DNA of 64,000 nt from Crambe crambe (GCA_963924555.1 OZ004585.1:8820556-8884555), one strand, 5' to 3'; shown: positions 12,044 to 29,164, counted from the stretch's first letter. A program made the numbers and translations. The notes: generated by a model not told the origin, from the letters alone.

Positions 12044-14290
12044 TCACACTATTGTAGCAATGTCGGTACAGGAAGTGTCCTCTTCACTGTCCTCCCCTCC
12101 TACCACGATCATCTTGTTGCCCACCACTGCCACCATGCACTCGCTCCGAGCAACTTCCATCTCACCAAACTCAGACCAGGAGTCAAGATCCACGTCATAT
12201 ATGCAAACGGTCTTCAACCGAGGGGGATCTTTTGCAGCTTTCAGGGTTTCAGCTCTCCCACCTACTCCGAGGATATTCCTATCAATGCACACCACTGTTT
12301 GATAGTGATAGAGCTGGTGATGACATCGCTTCCATGCCTTTGAATCTTGAATCTTCTGCAGTGGGCAGGAGTAGAACACGTCCGTGGGGCCCGAGAAGTC
12401 ACATCCAGAGCTGTGATAGACAGTGTCATTGGTCACAAACATGAAGGCAGAGTGGTAAATGGTGTCACTAAACCAGTGATAAGGATTAAAGTGACTCCAT
12501 TCCAGGGTCTCTAAGTCAAGGATGGACCCTATCATCTCATTTCTGGCAAGGGGTCTCCCTAACACAATGACCCTGTCATAAGTGCTGCAGGCAAAAGGGT
12601 TAAAAATCAATGAGCCAGTGGACGGGAACTTTTCCACCCACTCCTCCTCACCTCTCTTCTTCCCTCCTTCCTCTCCTCCTTCCTCTCCTCCCTTATTCAC
12701 TCCTTCCTCTCCTCCCTTATTCACTCCTTCTTCTCCTCCCTTCTCCCCTCTTTCCTCTCCTCCTCCTTCTTCTCCTCCCTTCTCCCTTCCTTCCTCTCCT
12801 CCCTTCTCCACTCCTTCCTCTCCTCCTCTTTCCTCTCCTCCTCCTTCTTTTCCTCCCTTCTCCCTTCCTTCCTGTCCTCCCTTCTCCCCTCCTTCCTCTC
12901 CTCCCTTCTCCCCTCCCTCCTCTCCTCCCTTCTTCCCCATGTAAGTGTACAGCTTCCCTTCCTGGTTGCCATAACCACCAATTGTAGTCAGGAAGAGGTC
13001 ATATATGGTGACGATGGTGAAACCACCTTTCACAGGAGGGTCAGGAAGGGTACTCCACACATTCTGCTCCACATCAAACTGGTGAATTTTTTGGCCAAAT
13101 TCGTAAAAGTACGCCACTTTTCCTGCAACTGCTGTGTGACCGCGACCTTTGAACTTTACAGGAGCATTAGTAGATTTCTTCCAATGCAAAGTAAAGTCAC
13201 TGGATAAAGCCATGATGGTGCTGTGTTTCTCATGGATGGTATTATCCTTCGTGTCCAGAGTTTGCTGGAGTGTCTCCAACTCTTCCTCTGCCTTTGCTAA
13301 TTGCACCCTCAAATCCTCAAGAGTCGCTTCATTTCGTCGTGTTTCCTCCATGAATTGGTGATAATTGGCACTGTGGTTTGTCTCTGCACTGTTCCTGTAT
13401 GCATCAAGTGTCCGCATCTCCTCCAACTGAGCACAAAGTGTAGTGGCTGTTGGTCTGTCTTCATGCTTGTCCTCCAGACAGGCCAAAGAGACTTGGAGTA
13501 GAGGGGAGCCATCTTGGACTAGACTGATGTGGTTCTGTCTCCTCTCCACCTCCTTCACAGCCACTTGTGCTTCAATGGTGCGTCTCTTATTGTTGGGATC
13601 TGGCACTTGAAGGGTGGTGAACCTGTCTGAGGGTTCTGGGAATTTCCCCGTCAGCATCTGGAGCACTACCACACCAAAGGAGAAGACGTCCAGTTTATCC
13701 ATGTGGAGAGGTCTGTCCTTGAGGGCCTCTGGAGGCATGTAGAACATGGTGCCTGGACACGTGGTTGCTGGAGTCATTCTAGGAGTCACCTTTTCCAACC
13801 TGGACATCCCAAAGTCAGTGACCTTTGCCCTCCTGTCTCCCAGCAACAAGATGTTGTTGCTTGAGAGGTCTCGATGGAGGATGCTGTTAGAGTGGAGGTA
13901 AGCCAGAGCAGAGGTTACGTCAAGGCAGAAGTCGAGCTGGGTGTGGAAGGGTGGGGTGTGTGGTGCCATCTCCTCCAGGAAGTGAGTGAGATTGTGGTCC
14001 ATCAATTCCATCAGTAGCACGGGCAGTCCAGTGTCTTCATCAGTGCATGTCCCCAGGTACTGGACAATGTTGGGGTGCTTGATGGCAGCAAAGAGTTGGC
14101 ACTCCTGCTCAAACCTACTCATCATCTTCCTCACCCCAGGGTCAGCCAGGTCAAAGAGGAGAGAATGGATGATTTTAGCAGCACAGGTGAGAGTGTCACA
14201 CTTTGCCTTGCAGACTGAGCCATAAGAGCCTCTGCCAAGTGCTTGGTCCTTCAGCAGAGTCACCTTGGAGAATCCAAAGTGATCACTCAT
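12044..14290 (-). CDS. Protein kinase-coiled coil-Kelch protein
   Basis: Single-exon ORF of 748 residues. Residues ~10-285 are a kinase domain of TKL-like character: glycine loop LGRGSYGSV (18-26), lysine in CAAKII (K39), catalytic loop HRDLSSNN (H139, D141), DFG at 159-161 and a PPEAL segment, so it should be active. Residues ~303-357 form a coiled coil (EDLRVQLAKAEEELETLQQT). The rest reads as a Kelch-like beta-propeller with RGHTAV, ILGVGGR, VARSECMVAVVGNKMIVVGG and SWSEF blades. A ~95-residue Gly/Glu/Lys insert (about 452-548) interrupts the propeller; the neighbouring copy lacks it. The role is inferred to be cytosolic signalling with the propeller as a docking module. Confidence 0.85.
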   Translation of the reverse strand: MSDHFGFSKVTLLKDQALGRGSYGSVCKAKCDTLTCAAKIIHSLLFDLADPGVRKMMSRFEQECQLFAAIKHPNIVQYLGTCTDEDTGLPVLLMELMDHNLTHFLEEMAPHTPPFHTQLDFCLDVTSALAYLHSNSILHRDLSSNNILLLGDRRAKVTDFGMSRLEKVTPRMTPATTCPGTMFYMPPEALKDRPLHMDKLDVFSFGVVVLQMLTGKFPEPSDRFTTLQVPDPNNKRRTIEAQVAVKEVERRQNHISLVQDGSPLLQVSLACLEDKHEDRPTATTLCAQLEEMRTLDAYRNSAETNHSANYHQFMEETRRNEATLEDLRVQLAKAEEELETLQQTLDTKDNTIHEKHSTIMALSSDFTLHWKKSTNAPVKFKGRGHTAVAGKVAYFYEFGQKIHQFDVEQNVWSTLPDPPVKGGFTIVTIYDLFLTTIGGYGNQEGKLYTYMGKKGGEEGGEKGGEEGGEKGGQEGREKGGKEGGGEERGGEEGVEKGGEEGREKGGEEGGGEERGEKGGEEGVNKGGEEGVNKGGEEGGEEGGKKRGEEEWVEKFPSTGSLIFNPFACSTYDRVIVLGRPLARNEMIGSILDLETLEWSHFNPYHWFSDTIYHSAFMFVTNDTVYHSSGCDFSGPTDVFYSCPLQKIQDSKAWKRCHHQLYHYQTVVCIDRNILGVGGRAETLKAAKDPPRLKTVCIYDVDLDSWSEFGEMEVARSECMVAVVGNKMIVVGGEDSEEDTSCTDIATIV
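12645..12940 (-). repeat. In-frame GGEEGGEK-coding minisatellite
   Basis: Pyrimidine-rich units on the plus strand (CTCCTTCCTCTCCTCCCTT type) translate on the minus strand to repeats of GGEEGGEKGGEEG with V/N/R variants, inside the Kelch part of the kinase at 12044-14290. Unit lengths are multiples of three, so the frame is kept. The same site in the paralogue reads directly from YTRRNKSW into VEKFPPAP, which shows where the array was gained. Confidence 0.9.
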
Positions 14291-14475
14291 GCTCTAGTAC
14301 TTTGTTCTTATCCAACTAAGGTTTGATTAGAAAAGGTCAAAGGTGGACCACATTATTATCACTATAATAGGATCTAGAGACCAAGTATCTAGCCATCAAC
14401 TTTTTATTATTTAACTTTGTGTGCATACATTATAAAATGTGAAAATTGTGGTGAGGAAATAGCTGTAGCCAGGTT

Positions 14476-16385
14476 TCATACTGGGGTGGCAATGTCGGTA
14501 CGGGAAGTGTCCTCTTCACTGTCCTCCTCTCCCACCACGATCATCTTGTTGCCCACCACTGCCACCATGCACTCACTCCGAGCGACTTCCATCTCACTAA
14601 ACTCAGACCAAGAATCAGACCCTACATCATATCTGTAGATGGTTTTGATCCTAGGAGGAGGAGTTGTTTTAGGGAATATATAGCCTGTCCTCCCTCCCAC
14701 ACCTAGGATGTGGCCGTGGAAGCTTGTGGGTGTCTGGTAAAAACATGGCATATCATTGAGGGATTTCCATGTTATATTACTACAATCCTTCATCTTACTC
14801 ACTGGGCAGGAGTCAAACACTTTGTTGTTACCCACTAAATCTATCCCTGCAGCTTGGTACATGATGTCGTTATGAATGAACCGGAACATGAGCCGATAGT
14901 AGTAACCATATAAGAGATCTATTTCGAAACTAGTCCACTCTAGAGTCCATAAGTCCAGTACATGTCCTTTACACATCAGCCCTTCGAACACTATCACCTT
15001 GTCCCTAGTACTGATGCAGGAGGAGTAGAGTAATCTTATTTTGGGTGCTGGTGGGAACTTCTCCACCCATGATTTATTCCTTCTCGTGTAAGTGTAGAGT
15101 GTTCCTTTGACACTTATATAAGTCAGGAACAGGTTGTGGATGACGTGGTAGTGTGTCCCAGGTTGTGGTGGGCGTGGTAGTGTGTCCCAGCATTCTGTTT
15201 CAGTGTCAAACTGGTAGATATCTCCTTTAGCATTTAGTGTATAAAAGTATGCCTTGCTGCCAACCACAGCTGTGTAGCCTCGACCAGAGAACTTCACCGG
15301 AGCATTTCTAGTCCTCCTCCAACGCAAGCTGAAGTCATTGGATATTAGTTTAGTCGTTTGAGCTTTGAGGATGCGATCCTTCTCTTGAATGACATATTTC
15401 TTGTCTTCTAACAGGTGTCGGAGTATTACTAATTTGCCCCACATCTCTTCGATGCAAACTTCTTGGAGCTCTAATTTCTTCTGATATTTGGCTCTTGCGG
15501 CTGTCTCTGCACTGTTCCTGTATGCATCTAGTGTCTGTATCTCCTCCAACTGAGCACAGAGTGCAGTGGCTGTTGGTCTGTCTTCATGCTTATCCTCCAG
15601 ACAGGCCAAAGAGACTTGGAGTAGAGGGGAGCCATCTTGGACCAGACTGATGTGGTTCTGTCTCCTCTCCACCTCCTTCACAGCCACTTGTGCTTCGATG
15701 GTGCGTCTCTTATTGTTGGGATCCGGCACTTGCAGGGTAGTGAACCTGTCCGAGGGTTCTGGGAATTTCCCCGTCAGCATCTGGAGCACTACCACACCAA
15801 GGGAGAAGATGTCCAGTTTATCTGTGTGGAGAGGTCTGTCCTTGAGGGCCTCTGGAGGCATGTAGAACATGGTGCCTGGACACGTGGTTGCTGGAGTCAT
15901 TCTAGGAGTCACCTTTTCCAACCTGGACATCCCAAAGTCAGTGACCTTTGCCCTCCTGTCTCCCAGCAACAAGATGTTGTTGCCAGAGAGGTCTCGATGG
16001 AGGATGTTGTTAGAGTGGAGGTAAGCTAGAGCAGAGGCTACGTCAAGGCAGAAGTCGAGCTGGGTGTGGAAGGGTGGGGTGTGTGGTGCCATCTCCTCCA
16101 GGAAGTGAGTGAGACTCTGGTCCATCAGCTCCATCAGTAGCACAGGCAGTCCAGTGTCTTCATCGGTGTGTGTACCCAGGTATTGAACGATGTTAGGGTG
16201 CTTGATAGCAGCAAGGAGTTAGCACTCCTGCTCAACCTGCTCATCATCTTCCTCACCCCAGGGTCAGCCGGGTCAAAGAGGAGAGAGTGGATGATTTTAG
16301 CAGCACAGGTGAGAGTGTCACACTTTGCCTTGCAGACTGAGCCATAAGAGCCTCTTCCCAGAACTTGGTCCTTCAGCAGAGTCAC
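14476..16385 (-). pseudogene. Broken kinase-Kelch paralogue
   Basis: Tandem copy of the gene at 12044-14290, same orientation. The N-lobe (LLKDQVLGRGSYGSV, CAAKII) reads from 16385 but is cut by a one-base loss around 16232-16236 (two A where the intact copy has three). In the original frame the codon matching CAA of QECQ is also TAA (16219-16221). The rest, MLLMELMD onward from 16143, stays open for 555 codons to the end of the Kelch region, with HRDLSGNN and DFG kept. The start region is rearranged too: the nearest upstream ATG at about 16419 runs into a stop. I call it a recent pseudogene; a sequencing error could explain the frameshift but not also the stop. Confidence 0.75.
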
Positions 16386-17236
16386 CTTAACCCAAACTGG
16401 ATCGCTGGAGCAGTCATGCTAATAAACTGTAGTCCGATCCTTTTTGGTAAAGGGTCGGGCTCAGGGGTCTGGGAGCGATCGGGAATCCGGAACTGGAACG
16501 GGACTAAACTATACTAAGGGGTGTGTGTCATACCTTAGAAAAGGTCAAAGGTCAGAAGAGTCATTGAATTTCGCGCCATATTCTGCGCATGGATCTTCAC
16601 GCTGAATAGGCGTGGCCAAAGTGGCAGGGCTAGGCTAGGATCGTCTCTATACACACGTACACTTTGAGTCTTAGGTACGTAGACCATAGAGCTAGAGCTA
16701 GAGCTAGAGAAAGAGATCAACAAGCTGTAAGGTAAACATTTAACTAGCTGATTTAGTTCAGTCACAGTTTAACTAGGTAGCTTGCTGGCAGCAGCTAGCT
16801 ATAGATCACCTTTAATATTAAGTATTGAAGAGTGTCCAGTGTGTGTATAAAGGGAGGTGAAACATAACTGAAGGAGGAAAGGCTCCTTCTATGTGATGCA
16901 TGAAGTAGCATAATTGAAATGTTCAAAGGGGATTACCCAGAGAGTGACCATTTCAGTACCTAGAAGGCAACCTTATATAAACTGTCATTATGATCTGCTG
17001 ATAGTCAAGAATTGACAAAATCATAAAACTTACTTTAGACCAATCATTATCCCTTTGTTCCATCATCACCACTGAATTAGTGACATTAGCTTGGAGTAAT
17101 CAATATGCAGAAGCTTGACATGGAGATCTCTGTGACTGAATCAGTCCCATTACCTCAGAAAATATTCTGACTAGCTTTCTCTCTGGCTAATATTTTTGCA
17201 GCATCTTCAAGTTATCAAGTGAGTGAGTGAGTGATT
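16386..17236. other. Intergenic / 5' region of the MAPKAPK gene
   Basis: No ORF with coding character. Contains a GAGCTAGAGCTAGAG run (16687-16708), CTAGCTATAG-rich sequence and a GAGTGAGTGAGTGA stretch just before the ATG at 17237. Transcription start of the plus-strand kinase and of the pseudogene to the left presumably lie here. Confidence 0.5.
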
Positions 17237-21346
<4,110 letters not shown>

Positions 21347-22667
21347 TTATTGTTGGATACTGTCCAATGATGATAATGGAGTTGACATGAATTATAACAT
21401 TATAGCTATTTTTTTTATCATTGTTAGTTCCTGCAATTAATTTTATAATGAAACATACGTATAATATACACGAAGAAAAAATTTGTCCCGCCCACGCCCT
21501 TTTTGCGCATGCTTAGTAGATGAAATGTAAATAACGTTTATAGTCTAAATCAACAATGTCAGTATATTTCCGTAAACTATGGTGTAGGCATCCTAGCTAG
21601 CTAGTGAAAAGAGGCGTGAAAGAGGTTTAAAAGTCGTAGAGACATCGCAGAAGCTTACATAGAACTTTAGATTCTTTTTCCAGTTTAGGTTGAAAACTAA
21701 CATAGTCTTTCAAAAAAAAAATGACACCACCAAATGGTTCACCCGTCAAAATTTTGCCGGGCAATTTACCACATGAGGCTGGAAAGCCATCCAAAAAAGG
21801 AGGGATTTTGACCCACTGTCACCTGAAGAAAAGATCTTCAAGTTGTCCCTTATCAAATGACTCATTTTTGGTATCTGTTGAAGTTCTGACATTGGATAGA
21901 AGTCCACCATTTTAAAAGTGGGTATCTCACATGAAATTCAGGAGATGGTGAATCCATGGAGTACACTAAAGGTCAACTTTGAGTGATAGAGTGTGAAGAG
22001 ACAATTAGAGACTACTGTGGACTGAGCCAAATCTTAGTGGAAAGAGAAGTTTGAATAGGGTAACTATTTTTAAGGGGACTTTAAAGAGTGAAATAAGCCA
22101 TATTGATGGGGAAGTGAGATAATGTAGCCAATGAATAGAATACAAAAAATGGCTGACAATTTAAAAACCTCACTGTACTTAATCTTTTTCACTTGCTCTC
22201 CTGCTCTTTAGAGTTTAGGTATGTGTTGTTAGTTGACCTTTCATGAGTATGCCTCTATACATTCTCTGGTCTAAGGGTTACTCCTGAATTTAGATTAGCA
22301 TAGCTTGGTTTTTTTCTTTTCTTATCTAACTAATCTCTCAAGCTACCGGTTTTGACTCGTACCAGGTTTGTAATGCCCTTTGATGCTGTTGGTTGAGTTG
22401 TCATGGTAAAAATACATACCAATCTCTTGTGTGTATAGCATTATGACTATAGTTTTGTCTATATGTGTAGCACTTCAGTTTTAACATGCTATGGTAGCTG
22501 GTAGGCATAATTTAGACCCTGGGTACAAGGCTAGGTAGCTCCCTGGGGGTCCCATGATTCAATCTTCCTCTATTTGTTAAGTTTTAGAAACTGAAGGTGT
22601 GATAACATTACATCATCGGTATCTTTACGGCATGATTTGTCATTTTCTTTTTTCTTTCCTTTTCAGG
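21347..22667. other. Intergenic; possible small ORF 21721-21915
   Basis: The 3' flank of MAPKAPK and 5' flank of the next plus-strand gene. A 64-codon ATG ORF (21721-21915, starting MTPPNGSPVKILPGN, ending in a TAA) is Pro/Lys/Ser-rich and could be an upstream ORF or an unlinked first exon; nothing else supports it. A TGCGCATGC half-palindrome lies near 21505. Confidence 0.35.
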
Positions 22668-25600
22668 ATGATGAACCAGTCAAGCGGGTTTATCTGGGGC
22701 AGCAAGCCCCCTGACCTGGAGGAGGGAGAGGTGAGTGATGGACTCAGCAGTGAAGAGGACTACTCCCCTGGTTCCCTTGTCATTGATACTCAAGACCAAG
22801 GTGCCACATTAGGTAACACTGATGTACATTAGCTCAGGATATTAGCTCAGGATACTAGGTGGATATAGTATACTAGCTCAGGATACTAGACAAAATCCTT
22901 GTAGATTACCTGTATACTACCAAACAGATCCCTGTATACTAGCCCAGAAGGGTGGGACTTGTAGAGAGTTTATGCTCTGAATGTTGTCTTGATTTGTATT
23001 GTCATACATAATCATATGGTATGTTACTGTGCAGGTGTGTCTTCACATGTGACCTCTGGTCCTCCAACTCCACCCATTGAAATGCTTCAGAGTAACTTGC
23101 AGGAGTATGATGCACATCCCATCTTCAGCATCATCACATCTCCTTCCTCCACTCCGCCCACAGACACCATGTCTCAATCCCAACCTTCTTCCTCCCCCTC
23201 CTTCCCCCAGTTCTCCACCTTCGTCTCCTCGCCCTCCCCTCTCCCCACCATCACCAGCGACATAGTCCCCCTTCCCGCGTCCTTGCCGCAACTTCTTGCT
23301 CCCCTACCCACTCTCAGTGTTGGGTCGCGTGACGAGGGAAGCGGAAAAGGAGAGAGGGTAGTCTTTCTGACCAAAATTGAAGTGTTAGCTGAAGGTAATA
23401 TAAGGCACACCTTGATATTCTATATAGTGCACACCATGATATATTATATTCCAATTAGAGCACACCTTGCTACTGTATATTTGAAAGTTTATACATTCCT
23501 TCAGGTTCTGCACCAGTGGACACTCTCTGCATCTACTCTTTCAAGTGGGGGGCAGAATCCATTGAAGTCCTCACCCGCCAAAATCGTGCCCCTTTAATTC
23601 CAGTGAAAAATGTCTACCTGAAGGCCATCCCTGGTCTAAAGCAGAATGTCCTCTCAGCAAGGATATCCAAGTTAGGGATTCGCAGTTTGGTGCTATCAGA
23701 GCCGTATGTTTCTACAGTTAAGAAGCTGAACCTTGGATTGAATGGAAGCTCTCATTACATCACTGTTCCTGACTTCATCAAGATTTGCAACTACTTCAAG
23801 CGACAGGCACCTAGTTTTGTCACCAAGTTCGATATAGTGACCTCTGTTCTTTCACCTGAGAGTGTGCTGCAGCTCTTCAACGATCCCGATAATCCTGCCA
23901 GTCAGATATTGTTGAGTCAGCTGTCCGAGGAGGCTGGAAAGAGGAAAACAGGTGGAGCTGTGATCCCTGGGATCGGGGGAGGGGCATCGATAAGGGGGAG
24001 TGGGAGTCCCTCTCACAGTAGGACTCATAGTGAAGGGAACAATATGGATGGAACATTCAACTTCTCTGATGGTGAGTTAACGTCATTGGTGCATGTACAG
24101 AATGTCTCACATGCATGATACATGTCTTTCACATGTGTTTCATGCAGAATATCTCGCATGTAGAGAATGTCATGTGCAGTACAGAATGTCTTTCACATGT
24201 ATGTACAGAATGTCATGTACATATCTTTTCCCCTTTAGTGGATGCACGTCGTCTTGCTCTTCCCAATGGCTCCTCTATTTTTGTACTGGTGAAGGAGGGA
24301 GTGATCTACCTGCCCAACCCAGAACTGGCCAAAATCCTTCCAGCCGTCAGTCGGACTGCCATGGATCACATCAGAAATAGCTATGGCATCACTGTGACCC
24401 AGGTGGGTGTGTGGGTGGGTGTGTGGGTGCAGGCTCTACATCAATGCTGCCTAGATTCACTTCAGACTAAATTGGTCACGAAAAAAAAGTTACCCTCAAG
24501 AGACTTGGTAAAAATGGTTGAATTTTTTTGTGACCAATTTAGCTTTTAACAATCAAAAGCGAATCTAGGCGTCATGTTGAATGCTTAGGTTCACATTTGA
24601 GTGTTATTGCTCTTGTAAGAATTTTTTAGGTAAAATTCTGAAAAATGGTTGAATTTTTTTTGTGACCCTTTTAACAGTCAAAAGTGAATCTAGGCATGCT
24701 TAGATTTATAATTTGAGTGCTATCGGTCTCGTAAGACCTTTCTTGGTATTTTCCCTAGTCTGTATGGCCTTGGAAACAAGACCAATAACACTCAAACATC
24801 CTATTAAAAGTGTCTTCTCTCACTAAATGAGACACAATTCCTCCATCATTGTTTTTTGTAGGCGAATAAGACAGATATGGGTGTGTTGAAGTACTTGGGT
24901 GTGGTCAGCATGAAGGCAGGACGCACCCTCCTTTATAAGGTCAAGGATGTGGCCACAATGTTCAATCATTGGAAGTCCACCATCCCTGAGTTCATCAAGG
25001 AGATGATCAGAGGCAAGGTGAGGGCTACATGTGCTATACATGTGCATGGCATGTGCGTAGTCATAGATATGTACATGGCATGTGTAGGTGTGGTTACAAT
25101 TGTATTATATTACATGTGCAAAGTTGGAATGGTCCCTCCCCCTTCATTTGATCTCTAGATTCCAGAGGAAAAGATCGTAATCGATACATCATGTAATTAC
25201 CAGGGGTTCCCCATGGTCTCCATGAGCCCCACAGGCTCCCGTACCCCTTCTCCTCACCGTACCCACCAGAACCCCTCCTCTGCATCGTCAGCAGTACCCA
25301 ATTCCGCTTTGCTCTCATCACAAGTCGCCTCCAATCATGCGCCCCCACAAATCAGCCATACCCACTTTAATCAGGATGGGGGCTTCTCTTCAGGCAATAT
25401 ACCTGCTAGTGCCTCCAGCGTCTTCAGGTCTACTGTGGGTTCATCTGTCAGGAGACAAAAGGAGAAGACGATCATGTCTGACATTAGTCCAATTGGGCAA
25501 CATGGCAACCTCACTCCCGATAAATTCCAACTCCCAGTACAAATGCTTAATTCCTTCACCACTCCTGCTGTATCTAGTCACATGACTGGTTCTTCTGGTC

Positions 25601-26547
25601 ACATGACTGCTTCTGGTCACATGATTACTTCTTCTGGTCACATGACTGCTTCTTCTGGTCATCATGTAATGGATTCCTCCAGTCACTTGATGATGGGTTC
25701 TTCTAATCACATGCCTGGTGGCCCTGCCCACCAAACATCCAGTGTAACAATTGGTCAAGCAGAGTATTACTCCCACCCCAAGGACCAGCCGCCACCTCAG
25801 AAGGTTTCAAAGAGACGCACCAGTGTCAGTGGTTCACCATTGGATGACACAAGTAAGTACTGCAGAGGAAGACAATGCGAATTTGAGAGGCCGAAGAATG
25901 CGTAGGCCTCTCCAGATGCTTGATACAGGAGAGGGGAGAACCCTATAATCAGTGGCATCTATTACCTGGGTCTCATGATTAAGGAGAGGGGGGGAAACCC
26001 TTTTATCAGTTACCCTTATAGACTTTGATGTGGGGCGAGGTTTTCTCTGAGCCTCTCTGATAGAGGAGAGGGGGGAGAACCCCATAATCAGTGAACCCTT
26101 TTAATCAATGGCATTTACATAATTATTACCCTTCACAGATCTTGATTACTCCACACTGATGTGGGGTGATGTCTCCTTGACAATGCTTTGTCCCAAGGGA
26201 GAGGAGCCTTATTTGGCCATGCCTGAACTCGTCCAGAAAGTATTTCGCTACCGTTCCTATGTCAGCATTGACCAGAGGGCTCGTTTGGGAGTGATCATTC
26301 ACCCGGCAAGTTCCATCCAAATCCATGCCCTCAGAGCGCGTGGAAGCCTTGATAGCTTCACAGGTCAGTGTGAAAGATAGTGCAAAATAGAGATAGGACA
26401 TTTCATCTCATCTAAATCCAACTTTGATCAGACATTATTGCAATCTTGTTGGTCATTTATCTTCTTTGAGGATGTGAATTTGTTCTAACAGAATGTCCAG
26501 CTAAAGTTGGAATGCATCACTTGATTGGGTTTCCACTAGCATCTAAT

Positions 26548-26624
<77 letters not shown>

Positions 26625-29117
26625 GCATAGGTAACGTGAAGCTGATCAGCTTGAGTAATGCAGTAAAACTAGCAGTGAATGGGAACTTTCAGATTCCTGG
26701 ATCTGTCATACAGACACTAACTGCCCAATCAAAGGTAATTAACCCCATCCCTACTTAAAGTGTGCATTATTTAGAATTAAACTTTGCCCTCTTATAGGTG
26801 CCAGTTCAGCAAATTTTAAACCCCATAACAAGTACAATCCCTACTGTTGTCATGCCAACCAACATCGAGCATGGTCACGAAAAACAGGAAAAACAGGAAA
26901 TGACATCTTCAAGTAGCACAGAAGGAAATGTACCTCCTATCCCCATCCACCCTGACATAAACCCCGCCCCTCCTGACTGGAGAATCGGTATGTAACAGTG
27001 TGTACAGTGGAACCTAACCTTTTGTCCTTTGAAGAATTATCTTTTGTTGGGAGATTTTTCAGTGTCCTTTATCAGAGGTGGCATGGGTACTATAATGTCT
27101 TATGCTACCGATGACCCTTTACCATATAGATGGTTCGATGTGTGGAGTGAAGTGGGGCAAGAATAGCATAGCTGTCTACATCACTAACACTGGAAAATAC
27201 TGTGTCGGCTTGTATCAGGTAAAGGGTAGTTATTACCTAAAACTCAATTATCTATAATTAGCTAAAACTCAATATATCTTTCTACTACCAGGTTTATGAT
27301 GTGCTGTTCAAACGCTATGTTACTCGCATGAATTTCAAGATGCGTATGCGTAAGTTGGATATCCGAAGCAGTCGTGCCCCATCATCTGTCCGTCTCAAGT
27401 TGGTGGAACTGGGGGCCCTCCCCGCCCACTGTCCTGTCTGTGGTCTCATCACACTGAGGGAGATGGAGAGATTGGCCAAGTCCTATGGGGTGGAGCCTCC
27501 TCCTGTATTCTATGAGAAATTCCTCTCCGGGAAATCAGAACAGAAGGTAAGTTCTATTCTCGTTCCATTCCTCCTACCCAATATATTTCTTAATTCTATT
27601 CCCATTCTCTATTCCACTATTTAATGTACCTGCAATATTGTACACAGTCCTATTACCCTTCTACCTCTTAATACTGTGCAACTGTGCATAATTCTATTCC
27701 CATTCTCCATTCCAACTATTTCCATTCTCCATTCCATTCCTCCTACTTAAGTTACCTCTCGATACTGCACTATGAGGATACCCCATTATCTTTCCCAATC
27801 AAGATATTTATCATTCCTTTACAGGTTATTTCACAAGTGACACCCCACCCTCCTCTGCCTAGCCACACCCAGAATTACGGTATCGTCCCCTACCTGAAAT
27901 CCTCTCGTGAGCGAACGGAAGAGGACTCCAATATGACATCCCCCAACCTCATAACAACATCACTCGGCACTAAATTCACCAATCAGATCCATTTGATGGA
28001 AACTGATAAAGTCTCCACTTCCCTAATCATCTCAATTTCAAGGGATTTGACTCCTTTCAAAGTATCTCAACCCACCAATTCCTATGCTTCGCTCAACACC
28101 GGACCCCTCCCACTGTCCTCTAAGAGACCACACCCCCATCCTTACGGTGGCCCCCGGGGAGATGTTTTGAAGAATCTTGCCAAAAGGATCTCCCAAAAGA
28201 GCAGGAAATATACTAACACTCTGAATGCCATGCGCACTTCAGCACAAAACTCAAGCCCCCTCCTTCCTGACCCATCCTCTGGGGGAACGAGAGTGTGTCC
28301 ATCCTGCGGGCAGGCAAACCCCCAGCATAAAAAGAGGTGTGGTTTCTGTAACGAGTTTATTGTGGGCACTCCATGTCCTTCGTGTTCGGTCCTCAATTAC
28401 TATCGATCCAAGAACTGTATGAAGTGTGGGACCACAATGCCGTATGCTTGGACGTCCACAGCAGATAAGGATGCTGCTAGATCACATGATAGATCACATG
28501 ACCAAGGAGAGGCTTCGGGAAGCGGAATGTCAGACAGTTCATCGCACCCCACTTCGCCTCTATCTCCGAAATATTCCGCACCCCCTATCAGAAGTGCCGT
28601 TTTGAAGAGTTTATTCCCACAGGTAAGAAGGAAATGCCAAGTCAGCAAAAAGAAATATCAGATAAAAGATGTGCATGGGATATTCTTGAGTAGAAGATAG
28701 CACCAAAAGTAAAATAAGCTAGACTACTTGGCCTACAATTTTTTAGTGTTGTAAATGAATAATGTATTATATTGTTATTCGCAGTTAAAACATAAGCTTA
28801 ATTGTTCCTTCTAGCAACAGGATAGACCAAGTGATCCTCCAGCAGACGTTGGGAGTAAGATAGCAGGTGGGACTGGTCAGCAGCAGCTTGTGACAAAGAC
28901 AGTGTTTCCCCCATCATCCAGGAAGTGTCAAGAGTGTGGTCAACTCAACTCGCGCATGGCCAAGAAGTGTGTGCAATGCAGAGGTCACCTGCAAGGAAGG
29001 GCCTGCATCAGGTTGGTAGTGCGTGCAGAGGGAGAGGGTTTCAGATCAAGAGATGTCGAATAGGATGCAGTGAAAGTGGACTCCCCTGGAATGCAAAAAC
29101 CTCTATATTGCAGACAG

Positions 29118-29164
<47 letters not shown>

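Noticed and set aside
12610..12987. Pro/Leu/Ser-rich plus-strand ORFs
   Set aside because: Antisense reading of the GGEE-coding minisatellite of the kinase-Kelch gene.
17227..17236. Earlier GTG starts for MAPKAPK
   Set aside because: Animal genes normally start at ATG; the ATG at 17237 gives the proper N-terminus.
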